From Turicibacter sp. (GTDB lineage Bacteria > Bacillota_I > Bacilli_A > MOL361 > Turicibacteraceae), in the NCBI GenBank assembly GCA_009787345.1, contig WRGF01000209.1, positions 1-38,465 on the forward strand: a stretch of DNA of 38,465 bases, given 5' to 3'. This document shows, piece after piece, positions 14,853 through 23,466 of the stretch. Made by a program: the position numbers and the translations under genes. The notes under the pieces are model-generated. The model made no database searches. It had not been told where the DNA came from and worked only from the letters and a program-made list of their open reading frames with translations. Position 1 is the stretch's first letter. Each line of letters starts with the position of its first letter.

Positions 14853-15643
14853 ATCATCTCTTTTTTATCTAGGGCATTTTTTCCGTCCAGTAAAATATTT
14901 TCAGTAAATTTTTTAAGGAATCTTTTAGTTTGCAGGGGGCGCTTTGCATTGGCGATGACTAATGCGTCCCTGAAATACTTAGCGTTTTGTTTAAATGGCG
15001 TGTTGTTAATTTCAAATCCGAGATGACGCAAATACTTAATGGTAAAAACAGCTACTGTCCGAGTATTGCCTTCCCGAAAAGGATGCACTTGCCAGGCATT
15101 TGAAATAAAATCCATGACATGGTGTGCCATTTCTTCTTTGCTTAACCCTCCATAGTCAAAGCCTTTTTCTTGGGAAAAGTCCCAGTTGAGTGTGTCGGAT
15201 ATATCTGAGAAATCAGTATATATCACCGAATCCCCACCTAAAACTTCTTCTGATTTTGTGATATTGACCTTCCTAAATTCACCCACTGGATAGCGAAAAC
15301 TTGTGATGCCTGAAAAAAGTCGCCGATGATAGCTTAATAAAGTCGCCGGGCTGAAGGTAAATCCAGTTGTAGATAAAATCTCATTTATACGCAAGGAAGC
15401 AAAGTCCGCCTCCATGGTTTCATAGCCGTCCTCATGATTTGAGTAATAAGTATTTAAGTCGTTCGAGATTTCTTCATAGTCCTTTTCCCCAAGGACATGT
15501 GCTTTGGCTAAGGAAACCATATATGCCGAAGGCTTCAGGTTGTCTGTCGCCTGTAAACCAAAACTGGTTTCCCACAAGTCCATCCGTTCATAAACAGAAT
15601 CATCCCGGATTTCTTCTACATAGGGCCTTTCATCAAAGTCCAT
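14834..15643 (-). CDS. Fic domain protein (predicted nucleotidyltransferase)
   Basis: A 269-residue cytosolic Fic protein. Fic enzymes usually transfer AMP or another nucleotide part to target hydroxyls. The motif reads H187-PFREGN-T194-R195-T-V-A198, against the canonical HPFxxGNGRxxR. The catalytic His, Gly, Asn and first Arg are kept, but the second Gly is Thr and the second Arg is Ala. A flap/target-dock segment near 119-125 (PVGEFR) is present. The N-terminal segment resembling the inhibitory helix reads SLRINE instead of (S/T)xxxE(G/N), so the usual autoinhibitory Glu is not obvious. No antitoxin gene is adjacent. The target, nucleotide and toxicity are unknown. Confidence 0.85.
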   Translation of the reverse strand: MDFDERPYVEEIRDDSVYERMDLWETSFGLQATDNLKPSAYMVSLAKAHVLGEKDYEEISNDLNTYYSNHEDGYETMEADFASLRINEILSTTGFTFSPATLLSYHRRLFSGITSFRYPVGEFRKVNITKSEEVLGGDSVIYTDFSDISDTLNWDFSQEKGFDYGGLSKEEMAHHVMDFISNAWQVHPFREGNTRTVAVFTIKYLRHLGFEINNTPFKQNAKYFRDALVIANAKRPLQTKRFLKKFTENILLDGKNALDKKEMIKPDNP

Positions 15644-15742
15644 CCAACCACCGCCTTTACATCTATTTTATCATATTTCCATTTTCGTTTCAAAGAATTG
15701 CTAAACCCCGTGATCCTGATGGATTAGCATTTTAATCATAAA

Positions 15743-15776
15743 AATCCCACTGGCGGTTTATCCAGTGGGATTCTTT
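15743..15776. terminator. terminator after the peptide-binding lipoprotein gene
   Basis: The stem AATCCCACTGG/CCAGTGGGATT (15743-15753/15762-15772) is followed by CTTTCT on the plus strand. On the minus strand it is followed by TTTATGATT. It most likely ends the minus-strand gene at 15783. Confidence 0.75.
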
Positions 15777-15782
15777 CTGATA

Positions 15783-17357
15783 TTACTCTGCGAAGTAAAC
15801 GCCTGCCAGTGTTTGCTGTCCGTTTAGGCGGATCGTATAGCCGCGGACTTCTGCACGGGAGGCATGAAGGGTTACCCCTGCATCAAGGAATGCCCATGGT
15901 GCCAGGTCGCGGATCAGCTGCTGGGCTTCATGGTAGATTTCACCACGGGCCACGTCGTCAAATTCGCTGCGGCCTGCTTCAATCAATGCGTCTACTTCCG
16001 GGCTATTGAAACGCCCACGGTTCCCGGCGCCACCGATGTTGCTAGAGTGAAACATTGGGGTCAGCATGTTGTCCGGATCCCCTGTTCCCGGGTTGAACCC
16101 TAAGATAAACATATCAAAGTCGCCATTGCCAGTTACTTCAAGCAAAGTTGCCTGCTCTAAGCGCTCAATATCAACATTGATGTTGATTTCCCCAAGCATG
16201 TTGGCAATAACCGTCGCTAAGTGCTCATTGATGGCACTTCCGATGTTGATGGTTGCATCAAAGCCGTCCTCAAGCCCAGCCTCAGCCATTAATTCGCGGG
16301 CACGGTCTAGGTCAAACCCATAAGGCTCAACATCAGTAGAAGCAAATGGCAGGTTGCGTGCCATCGGACCGAATGCCGGCTCCCCGAAGCCTTCTAAGAT
16401 TGAATCAATCAAAAGCTGGGTATCAATGGCATAGTTCACCGCTTGGCGGACTAAAACATTGTCAAATGGAGCCTGCTCCGTGTTCATGGACAGGTAACGC
16501 ACGGTGTTGTTGACGCGGGTCAGCAAGGTAATGCGGTCATCTTCCTCGGCACGGGCTGCATCGATTGGCGCAATGTCAAAAGCCAAATCCACTTCACCTG
16601 TTTCAAGCCCGATCAAACGGTTGACCGGCTCTGGGATGACACGTAAAATAATCCCGGCAATCTGAGGAAGGTCCCCGTGGAAGTTTTCGTTTCGCACTAA
16701 TGTGATGGAATCCCCATGAACGAAGCTTTCAAGCTGGAACGGCCCTGTCCCTACCGGATTATTGGCAAAATCATCACCATGTTCTTCCACCGCCTCCTGG
16801 CTGACGATAAACGCTGTATTATGGCCAAGGAAAGCAAGCATAGGCGCGAAGGGCTCCAAAGAAGAAATACGGATGGTGTGGTCGTCGATCACTTCAAACC
16901 CTTCTGGGTCCAAGAATCCCTGGATAGCAGCCGCTGCTGGCGTTGCTATGGAGCGCTGCAAGGAAAATTCCACGTCATGGGCGGTAAATGGCGAGCCGTT
17001 GTGAAAATAAACCCCTTCGCGCAAGTTGAATTCAACGGTATAGTCGTCGATGCGCTCCCAAGAAGTTGCCAGTGATGGGATAATGTTCATGTCCGCATCG
17101 CGGGTCACCAAAGTTTCATAAATCTGCGTATTGATCAATGACGAGTTGGCCTCGTTGGTCGCTGTTGGATCCATTGTCACTGGGAATGCTCCGTTTGCGA
17201 TGGTTAAAAAGCGAGACGAATCAACCGTTGCCTCTTCTGCCGGCCCCTCTAAAGTCGTTTCTTCCTGCCCGTTTTCAGCTGGTTCAGAGGTTTCTACCCC
17301 ACAAGCCGCCAAAGCCAGCGCAGCAACAATGCCCAACCCAAATTTAAATTTTTTCAT
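15783..17357 (-). CDS. peptide ABC-transporter substrate-binding lipoprotein (SBP family 5)
   Basis: A 524-residue extracellular lipoprotein of the OppA/DppA family. The lipobox LALAAC gives the lipidated Cys at residue 19, followed by a strongly acidic linker rich in Glu and Thr. The fold then runs the whole length, with the family opener LTIANGAFPVTMDPTATNE and FNLREGVYFHNGSPFTAHD near residue 115-130. It should capture peptides or other small ligands at the cell surface. No permease or ATPase gene is next to it, so it must use a transporter encoded elsewhere. It has its own promoter at 17396-17423 and a terminator. The ligand cannot be predicted. Confidence 0.92.
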   Translation of the reverse strand: MKKFKFGLGIVAALALAACGVETSEPAENGQEETTLEGPAEEATVDSSRFLTIANGAFPVTMDPTATNEANSSLINTQIYETLVTRDADMNIIPSLATSWERIDDYTVEFNLREGVYFHNGSPFTAHDVEFSLQRSIATPAAAAIQGFLDPEGFEVIDDHTIRISSLEPFAPMLAFLGHNTAFIVSQEAVEEHGDDFANNPVGTGPFQLESFVHGDSITLVRNENFHGDLPQIAGIILRVIPEPVNRLIGLETGEVDLAFDIAPIDAARAEEDDRITLLTRVNNTVRYLSMNTEQAPFDNVLVRQAVNYAIDTQLLIDSILEGFGEPAFGPMARNLPFASTDVEPYGFDLDRARELMAEAGLEDGFDATINIGSAINEHLATVIANMLGEININVDIERLEQATLLEVTGNGDFDMFILGFNPGTGDPDNMLTPMFHSSNIGGAGNRGRFNSPEVDALIEAGRSEFDDVARGEIYHEAQQLIRDLAPWAFLDAGVTLHASRAEVRGYTIRLNGQQTLAGVYFAE

Positions 17358-17395
17358 AAGTTTCTCCTCCCGGTGCTAATTGCACTCACCCTACT

Positions 17396-17423
17396 AGTTT
17401 ACCAAATCCCCAGAAATTGTAAA
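17396..17423 (-). promoter_or_regulatory. promoter of the peptide-binding lipoprotein gene
   Basis: On the minus strand a -35 TTTACA (17418-17423) and a -10 TAAACT (17396-17401) with extended TGG are spaced 16 bp apart. It lies about 40 bp before the start. Confidence 0.55.
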
Positions 17424-17470
17424 GTACGCACATTTTGAGTACCTAGTGTAAAAATGTATACCATCAAAAG

Positions 17471-17499
17471 TCGACAAAGCTTTTGGGAACTGGTACAAT
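17471..17499 (+). promoter_or_regulatory. promoter of the NTF2-like gene
   Basis: A -35 TCGACA (17471-17476), 17 bp spacer, and a -10 TACAAT (17494-17499) with TG in the extended position. It sits 25 bp before the ATG. Confidence 0.65.
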
Positions 17500-17523
17500 A
17501 TCCCTTGAATGGAGCGTGAGACA

Positions 17524-17865
17524 ATGAATCATAAGATGTTAAAGCCGGTAGAAGGGCAGCTGGAAGCTTATAACCGGGGGGATATTGATGCTTTTATGCT
17601 GCATTTCTCGGAAGGCTGCGTGGTGGAAGACGGTGCTGGGCAATTATTGATGCAGGGCTGGGATGCGATGCATGCCTCATATAAAAAAATGTTCGAGGCG
17701 TCCCCTGAGCTTCATTGCAACCTGGTCAGCCGCATCGTGTTAGGCGAGTACATCCTGGACGAAGAACGGGTCACCGGACGAAACGGGTCAACCGAGGAAT
17801 CCCACGTCGTCGCCGTCTATAAAGTTGAAAACGGGCAAATCTGCCACATTAGGTTTTTACGTTAG
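17524..17865 (+). CDS. SnoaL/NTF2-like domain protein
   Basis: A 113-residue single-domain protein with the cone-shaped NTF2-like fold pattern. An N-terminal helix pair (QLEAYNRGDIDAFMLHFSEGCVVEDG) is followed by strands ending in HVVAVYKVENGQICHIRFL. Relatives include ketosteroid-isomerase-like enzymes and stress or binding proteins; no catalytic set can be assigned. The ATG at 17524 was chosen because GGAG at 17511-17514 is 9 bp upstream, while an in-frame ATG at 17509 has no ribosome site. It is a single gene with its own promoter and terminator, and no neighbour suggests a pathway. Confidence 0.8.
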   Translation: MNHKMLKPVEGQLEAYNRGDIDAFMLHFSEGCVVEDGAGQLLMQGWDAMHASYKKMFEASPELHCNLVSRIVLGEYILDEERVTGRNGSTEESHVVAVYKVENGQICHIRFLR

Positions 17866-17917
17866 GAAAAAAAGAATGGTAATCCCCAAAACCACTGGGA
17901 TTGCCATTCTTTTTGCT
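17866..17917 (+). terminator. terminator after the NTF2-like gene
   Basis: The arms AAAAAGAATGG-AATCCC and GGGATT-CCATTCTTTTT pair over about 17 bp and begin right after the stop. The stem ends in five T. Confidence 0.9.
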
Positions 17918-18002
17918 AGCCCGCTCAATTCTCACCGCCTCCTGCATATTAAACCTATTTTGTCACAACCTAACAAAATAACAACCCGACGGGAGGCACA
18001 TC

Positions 18003-18794
18003 ATGCTTAATTTGAGACGGATCCAAAACCTATTGATTCCCTGTTTGCTGGGACTGCTTTTTTTCCCAGTGGCATCCATCCAGGCCATCGACTGGGGGAT
18101 ACCTAAAACCAGCGATAACCGGCAACAGCCCTTTCCCGGGAAGGAATACCACGACCTGATTGCTGGCCATGACCACGCTTTTTACATTGGCAGCCCAGAG
18201 GGGAAGGACATTTACCTGACGTTCAACATGGGGTTTGATAACGGGACCATCCCCCAAATCCTTGAAGCGTTAAAGGCCCATGACGTCCCCGCTACTTTTT
18301 TCCTCAATGGGCGGGTTTATGAAACCAATCCCGAAGCTGTCAAGCAAATCCTCGAGGCCGGGCATACCGTCGGCAACCATACCTATTATCACATTAATTT
18401 AGCCAAAGCGAATAAAGCTAAGTTCCAAGAAGATTTGGAAAAGTTGGAACAGGCCCACCTGCAAGTGACGGGACAGCCCATCAGTAACTATTTGAGCCCG
18501 CCATCAGGCAGCTTTACAAAGGACACCCTGGAATGGGCGAAGGAACGGGGCTACTATACCTTCCTATGGTCTTTGACCTATTTGGACTTTGATGTGAACA
18601 AGCAAAAAGGGGCGCAGTACGCTTTTGACCAGATTACTTCCCGAATCCATCCAGGGGCTCTCATCCTCATCCACGCTACTTCCACCGACAACGCTGCCTG
18701 CCTTGAAAAGCTGCTCCCCAAATTAAAGCAAGACGGCTATACCTTCCAGCCCCTCGGGCACCTTATTGAGAGCAAAGGGGAAGGAGCTCAATAA
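18003..18794 (+). CDS. PdaA-like polysaccharide deacetylase homologue with degenerate active site
   Basis: A 263-residue secreted protein: signal peptide about 1-28, then a NodB-type deacetylase fold most like B. subtilis PdaA (muramic-acid de-N-acetylase). The HxxxH metal pair is kept (H126, H130 in GNHTYYH), as is the late His (H224 in LIHATSTDNA). However, motif 1 reads TFNMG instead of TFDNG, replacing the catalytic Asp by Asn75. Motif 3 reads SPPSG instead of RPPRG. Deacetylase activity is therefore doubtful; it may bind rather than modify wall glycan, or use altered chemistry. The ATG follows GGGAGG. It is a single gene, convergent with pyroglutamyl peptidase. The host need not form spores, since homologues occur in non-sporing Firmicutes. 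Confidence 0.82.
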   Translation: MLNLRRIQNLLIPCLLGLLFFPVASIQAIDWGIPKTSDNRQQPFPGKEYHDLIAGHDHAFYIGSPEGKDIYLTFNMGFDNGTIPQILEALKAHDVPATFFLNGRVYETNPEAVKQILEAGHTVGNHTYYHINLAKANKAKFQEDLEKLEQAHLQVTGQPISNYLSPPSGSFTKDTLEWAKERGYYTFLWSLTYLDFDVNKQKGAQYAFDQITSRIHPGALILIHATSTDNAACLEKLLPKLKQDGYTFQPLGHLIESKGEGAQ

Positions 18795-18930
18795 ATCTTG
18801 CAATAGATGTTGGCATCCTTGGATGCATTTGATGCCTTATTCTCATCATCCAACTTCTTTTAAGCTACGTGGCCGCTTATCGGCTAACAAGGCCAGAGGT
18901 GATAAGGCATAATAAACATCAGCTCCAAGA
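18795..18930. other. gene-free spacer with nested inverted repeats
   Basis: Between two convergent genes I see ATGCCTTAT near 18832 pairing with ATAAGGCAT near 18903. An inner TGGCC/GGCCA stem and a small GCATC-CTTG-GATGC hairpin lie nearby. There is no T run after the pairs. It may hold a terminator or a small structured RNA; the evidence is weak. Confidence 0.35.
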
Positions 18931-19575
18931 CTAACATACAGCCCCGCCCGTTTCCAAAACATCCTCAGAAACAGTGATGACCGTCCTGATGATTTCGGTC
19001 AGGCCTTTTATGATATCGCCCTCAGACATAGACGGCATGGTAGGTTTATCGGTGACTTGCTGCGGCAAATACGGGATGTGGACGAAGCCTGCCTTTAAAC
19101 CTGGGCTTTTAGTCGCCGCAAAATGAAGGGCACCATACATGATGTGGTTGCAAACGAAAGTCCCCGCTGTGTTGGAAACAGCTCCCGGGACACCCGCAGC
19201 ATTTAAATCCCGGGCGATGGCTTTGATGGGAAGGGTCGAAAAGTAAGCCGCTGGCCCATCAGGGACAATGGTGCGGTCAATGAACTGGTTGCCTTCATTA
19301 TCGGGGATACGGGCATCGTCTTGGTTAATGGCAATGCGCTCAACGGTAATGTTGGGGCGGCCGCCTGCCTGACCGACACAAATCACCGCATCAGGTGCTT
19401 CAGCCAATAGGTATTCCTCCAAGCGTGCAATGCTTTTATCAAACACGGTGGGGATTTCCTTTTTGATGATTTTGACGCCTTCAATCCTATCTGGCAGCTG
19501 CATCACGGAAATAAGCGCCGGGTTAACGGCTTCCCCACCAAATGGGTCAAATCCAGTAATCAGAACTTTTTTCAT
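18931..19575 (-). CDS. pcp: pyroglutamyl-peptidase I
   Basis: A 214-residue cytosolic cysteine peptidase of family C15 that removes N-terminal pyroglutamate from peptides. The triad is visible: E79 (ITVERIAIN), C142 (TAGTFVCNHIMYG) and H166 (AGFVHIPYLP). The opening KKVLITGFDPFGGEAVNPA is the family signature and length is standard. It lies downstream of the ROK kinase with a 45-base gap and could be read through from that operon. Functionally it fits the peptide- and amide-use theme of the window. Confidence 0.95.
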   Translation of the reverse strand: MKKVLITGFDPFGGEAVNPALISVMQLPDRIEGVKIIKKEIPTVFDKSIARLEEYLLAEAPDAVICVGQAGGRPNITVERIAINQDDARIPDNEGNQFIDRTIVPDGPAAYFSTLPIKAIARDLNAAGVPGAVSNTAGTFVCNHIMYGALHFAATKSPGLKAGFVHIPYLPQQVTDKPTMPSMSEGDIIKGLTEIIRTVITVSEDVLETGGAVC

Positions 19576-19620
19576 AGGGACACGTCCTTTATCGAGAAAT
19601 TAAAATGCCAAGTGCACCTG

Positions 19621-20508
19621 TTATGAAGCCATTTCAGGATGTAATTTATGAAAATTGTTGACTGCACCTATTAAGTTGGCGTCGTTTTTGAACCAGCAAG
19701 GCTGTATGTCCGCTTGGATGTAAGGATAATTGCTCTCCGTAAAAAAGCAGGCTACTTTCTCAGCAATTTTTTGGATAATGGCGTCGCTGGCAGATAAACC
19801 GCCTCCTATAATAATCCGCTGCGGGTCAAAACATGCCTGTAAATTGTAGATGCCAAGGGCTGCGTAGTGGTAAAAACTATCGACTTCATCTTGGGCTATC
19901 AAATCGCCTGCCAGTGCTTTTTCAAAGACTGCCTTGCCGTCAAAGGTTCCCGCTGCAACCCCGGCCCTTTCACAATAGCGTTTGGCCATGGATACTGCCG
20001 TTGCCATACTGCTGAAGGTTTTTCCCCGCTCGAATTCTAAAACCCCAAATTCACCACCGAAAAAATGTTTCCCCCGATGGATTTCGCCATTGATAACGAC
20101 AACACCTCCGACACCGGTCCCAAATACCACAAACAGGGCATTCTTCACGTCTTGGGCTGCTCCCATCCAAAGTTCTGCCAAGGCGGCACAATTGGCGTCA
20201 TTTTCGATAGCTACTGGCAACGACAAGATTTCTTCAAGCCTTTTCGCTAATGGTATTTTTTCTAAATATTTAATCGCGCTTATCTGATGGATGATGCCTG
20301 CCTGGCCATCTACCGCACCAGGAAATGAAAAGGCCGCTCCCTTTAGGGCATAGGTCTTCTCAAACTGCTGTTTTACCCTAAGGATGGAACCTACCAATTC
20401 ATCCCAAATCTTCGGGGTCCAAAAGCTCCCCTTCTCTTTAACTTCGTCCTGGCTCCAAATGCCATATTTTACACTTGTCCCACCAAAATCAAAGACTAAT
20501 ATGCCCAT
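19621..20508 (-). CDS. ROK family sugar kinase-like protein
   Basis: A 295-residue ROK (repressor, ORF, kinase) protein without a DNA-binding domain, so probably a sugar kinase. The phosphate loop DFGGTSVKYG is at the N-terminus. The catalytic segment IENDANCAALAE is near 95-106 and a second ATP-site loop GTGVGGVVV near 130. The CxCGxxGCxE zinc motif of many ROK kinases is absent, as in the BglK-like Lactobacillales subgroup. The ATG at 20508 was preferred; an in-frame GTG further up overlaps the AGGAG ribosome site itself. It is the last gene of the sugar-uptake operon and probably phosphorylates the imported or hydrolysed sugar. The substrate is unknown. Confidence 0.85.
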   Translation of the reverse strand: MGILVFDFGGTSVKYGIWSQDEVKEKGSFWTPKIWDELVGSILRVKQQFEKTYALKGAAFSFPGAVDGQAGIIHQISAIKYLEKIPLAKRLEEILSLPVAIENDANCAALAELWMGAAQDVKNALFVVFGTGVGGVVVINGEIHRGKHFFGGEFGVLEFERGKTFSSMATAVSMAKRYCERAGVAAGTFDGKAVFEKALAGDLIAQDEVDSFYHYAALGIYNLQACFDPQRIIIGGGLSASDAIIQKIAEKVACFFTESNYPYIQADIQPCWFKNDANLIGAVNNFHKLHPEMAS

Positions 20509-20527
20509 CATGACCACTCCTATATGT

Positions 20528-22639
20528 TTAATTCAACTCCCGGTACTGCCCCGGGGTAATGCCTAGTTTTTTCTTAAACGTCCGAGTAAAGTTCGATACA
20601 TCGTAATATCCGCTTTGGGTGATGATATCCTTAATGGGAAGGGCAGTCGTCACTAACTGCTCTTTCACCCACTCCAGCCGCAGCTCCTGAATAAACTTGG
20701 AAAATGTGGTCCCGGTTTCTTCTTTAATAATTTTGCTTAAATAGGCGATGGAATAATCAAACTGCTCTGCCAGCCCTTCCACGCTTAAATCCGGCGAGGT
20801 GAAGTTAGAGCGGATAAAGTCAAAGACCTCTTCATGGGAACGGTGCCTAGCAAGTTCCCTGTTTTTAAGCACCTGTTGGGTCACTTGGACGACCAGCTGC
20901 GAAAAGCTCTCTTTGAATTTAACCACATCTCCACCATCGGTAAAATGCCAAAAATCGATCCCTACTTTTGAAAGCCTATTATCGGTGCCAATCCCCAAAA
21001 TTAGTTGGACCAGGTAACAGCGGTAAATTTTAATTTCTTGGGAAAAATAATGGTTTTGGGAGAAAAACTTATAAATCCCATCGAGGCAATCCGTAGCAAC
21101 TTCCAGGCTCCCCTGCTTAATGCTGTGAACCAGCTTCATTTCCAAATCTTTCGGATAGGGCAAAAAATTCCCCATTGCAGGGGTCACAGGCCGATAAGGC
21201 ATGATGCTTCCCACAGCAGTTTCAGGCAAATAATCACAGGCAATGACCGCCTCGATGTAGGAGTGCTTAATCGCCTGAAGGTCACGGTATAGCCGGCCAT
21301 GATAATAAACGAAGCCCAAGCCTATTTCCTTTTGAAGATGTGCTAAAGAATCTTCGATGATGAGATTCGGCGATTGGTGTGCTACTAATATTCCCATTTT
21401 ATTTTGTAGGGGGATTTGAAATAAATGAGCTTCAAACCCTTCATGGGCTAATGGAAAGCGCTCGATGAGCCTTACCTTGTCCCCTTTATTTATTTCCTCG
21501 CCTTTTAAAAGGCAAATATAAAATCCGGCCCCATCCAAATTAAGTGTCGGGTGTTCCCCATCTTCGAGAAGGGATAAAATAGCCCCCACCATGTCATTTT
21601 CCTGCAATCTTTTATTTTGGCCTACTATGGCATGGATCCTGTTTTGGATCTGCTCTAATTCGTTTTCGCCTTCAAAAGCCCCATCCCCCAAAGATTTATG
21701 AAGTTTTTTAATGGGTTTATAATGGGTGTAGCTAATCGACCCGGCAGCCAAGAGCCCCACTAGGAAAATAACACCGATGACCTTGATGGTGAGGGTCCGT
21801 GCTTCACTCAATGAAGATATTAACGCACCCGGGTCACTGATGCTATAAAATGATAGCCCTGTTGTTTCCGAATGCAAGGTCGCCAATCGATGATGGCCTT
21901 TTCCCGACCGGAACGCCTCTAACTGTTGCAAGGCCTCTGCGTCACCTTCCAAAAAATCCAATCCGTTGTGCAGCACAATTTCCCCAGCCGAATTAAAGAC
22001 GACGATATGGGATTGGTTGATTTCGCCCATTGGAAGCAAAAGCCGCTCTAGGGTCGATTGATTAAACAAGAAGGCTACCGTCCCACTTTGAGAGCGCAAT
22101 ACATCCGGCAGCGGGGTGACATAAGCGATAAAATCCCCTTGAGGCGACGCAATGGGCATTAAGCTGGATGCAGGGGAATGAAACATCGCATTCAGCCCTT
22201 CATTTGTATTTTGAGGGAAGAAAGTCGTTTGAAGGACATCCAACCCGTAGGTTCCCCGAGTGGTATAAAAACGGTCCAAGTCATTAAAATGAAACAGGAT
22301 AAGTTCATCTATGACTCCCTGCCCGGCAATATAACTGGATAAGATATTAATCCCCTGGCGTTGGTAAAAGGGATGGGAAAGCATAAATTGCGAAAGGGAT
22401 TCGTTCACGGAAATCTGGAGGGCAATATTATCAAGGCCTGAAATCTTGTCCTCAAATTGACGCTGTATTTGCTGCAGTTCCTGTTCGATGACATTTTGAA
22501 ATCCCACTTCTACCTGCTGGACGGAAATATGGTAAAAGACACCGGAAAATATTAGGAAGGGAAGGCAGAACAAGCAAAAAGAATAAAAGGAATAACGAAG
22601 GAAAATACTTGATTTAAAGCGCGCAGCCCATTCCATCAT
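20528..22639 (-). CDS. membrane-bound AraC family transcriptional regulator
   Basis: A 703-residue regulator with two membrane helices (about 15-40 and 285-308) enclosing a roughly 245-residue extracellular sensor of Cache-like layout. A cytosolic linker follows, and the last 100 residues form an AraC-type double helix-turn-helix ending in GYYDVSNFTRTFKKKLGITPGQYREL (second recognition helix and AraC signature). Proteins of this design (YesN/YtcQ-associated type) sense an extracellular sugar or binding protein and activate the adjacent carbohydrate ABC operon. Its start overlaps the stop of the DUF624 gene (TAATG), so the two are coupled. A second ATG lies one codon downstream. Confidence 0.9.
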   Translation of the reverse strand: MMEWAARFKSSIFLRYSFYSFCLFCLPFLIFSGVFYHISVQQVEVGFQNVIEQELQQIQRQFEDKISGLDNIALQISVNESLSQFMLSHPFYQRQGINILSSYIAGQGVIDELILFHFNDLDRFYTTRGTYGLDVLQTTFFPQNTNEGLNAMFHSPASSLMPIASPQGDFIAYVTPLPDVLRSQSGTVAFLFNQSTLERLLLPMGEINQSHIVVFNSAGEIVLHNGLDFLEGDAEALQQLEAFRSGKGHHRLATLHSETTGLSFYSISDPGALISSLSEARTLTIKVIGVIFLVGLLAAGSISYTHYKPIKKLHKSLGDGAFEGENELEQIQNRIHAIVGQNKRLQENDMVGAILSLLEDGEHPTLNLDGAGFYICLLKGEEINKGDKVRLIERFPLAHEGFEAHLFQIPLQNKMGILVAHQSPNLIIEDSLAHLQKEIGLGFVYYHGRLYRDLQAIKHSYIEAVIACDYLPETAVGSIMPYRPVTPAMGNFLPYPKDLEMKLVHSIKQGSLEVATDCLDGIYKFFSQNHYFSQEIKIYRCYLVQLILGIGTDNRLSKVGIDFWHFTDGGDVVKFKESFSQLVVQVTQQVLKNRELARHRSHEEVFDFIRSNFTSPDLSVEGLAEQFDYSIAYLSKIIKEETGTTFSKFIQELRLEWVKEQLVTTALPIKDIITQSGYYDVSNFTRTFKKKLGITPGQYRELN

Positions 22640-23250
22640 TAATTACCTTTATAAAAGATGGACTCTAGCCGGCGAATGGAATGACGGCTGAACCAAACAT
22701 GGGGAAAAATTATTAAAGGGACTCCCATAAAGAACCCGACGGGAGGAACCAGCAATCCAATACCCGCAGCAAAGGCCATGCCTACAATAATCGCCAGGGT
22801 TTCAAAAAAGCCAACGATACTGCATAAAAAACCTTGGAGGATATACTGGCGGATCGGCAGTTCGTATTTCCCGATGACGGGGATCATATGCAAAAAGGTG
22901 CTGATAAGGATTGCCATAATAAGTAAGGTTAGCCCATGGAAGAACCAGTTGCGGATGACTTCCGCAGATATCCTTAAATTCAGCCATAATAGCAAGAATA
23001 CAACGGTGAACCCAAATCCAAGGACGTTCATCACTAAAAATTCGCGCTTATCAAACTTGTTTGCTGCTTCCCTGAATTTAAAAGCAGGAGGGGCATCTTC
23101 TACCAAAGCCCTTTGAATAAGCCGGTATACCGATAAAATAGCAGGGAAAAAGCCGAGGACAATCCCCCCCTGAAGCAGTTTGACTAGGAAATAAAATTGT
23201 AAATTCAGGCCATGCATCATCAGTGTGCCGAGTTTATAAATAGCTTTCAT
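22639..23250 (-). CDS. DUF624 (YesL-like) membrane protein
   Basis: A 203-residue protein with about five hydrophobic helices, matching the YesL/DUF624 family by size, the GxxxGFFPAxxxxYRLI segment near 30-45 and its place in an LplABC-type operon. The molecular role is unknown. Members are nearly always encoded with carbohydrate ABC transporters and membrane AraC regulators, so it may assist transport or sensing. It overlaps the AraC start by one base and is separated from the binding-protein gene upstream by 216 bp that contain a hairpin. Confidence 0.85.
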   Translation of the reverse strand: MKAIYKLGTLMMHGLNLQFYFLVKLLQGGIVLGFFPAILSVYRLIQRALVEDAPPAFKFREAANKFDKREFLVMNVLGFGFTVVFLLLWLNLRISAEVIRNWFFHGLTLLIMAILISTFLHMIPVIGKYELPIRQYILQGFLCSIVGFFETLAIIVGMAFAAGIGLLVPPVGFFMGVPLIIFPHVWFSRHSIRRLESIFYKGN

Positions 23251-23410
23251 AAAATCCCTTCTCTCACGTGGAATCGTTCCGCAAAATAAAAGCCGTCGGT
23301 TTTCAAATGGCGACTTTGGAAAATTTAGATGTTTTCTCCTAATTATATAACAATCCGCCGTTTTTGTAAAGGCTTTCTTTTTTGGTTGCGGCCCGTTTCG
23401 TCATTTCATG

Positions 23411-23440
23411 CAACAAAGGATGAAGCATTTTGCCTCATCC
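23411..23440 (-). terminator. hairpin between the binding-protein and DUF624 genes
   Basis: On the minus strand GGATGAGGCA and TGCTTCATCC pair around AAA (23418-23427/23431-23440) and are followed by TTTGTT. A partial terminator here would make more binding protein than regulator, as in many ABC operons. Confidence 0.6.
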
Positions 23441-23466
23441 AATGTCTGTCATTCAATTAGGACATG

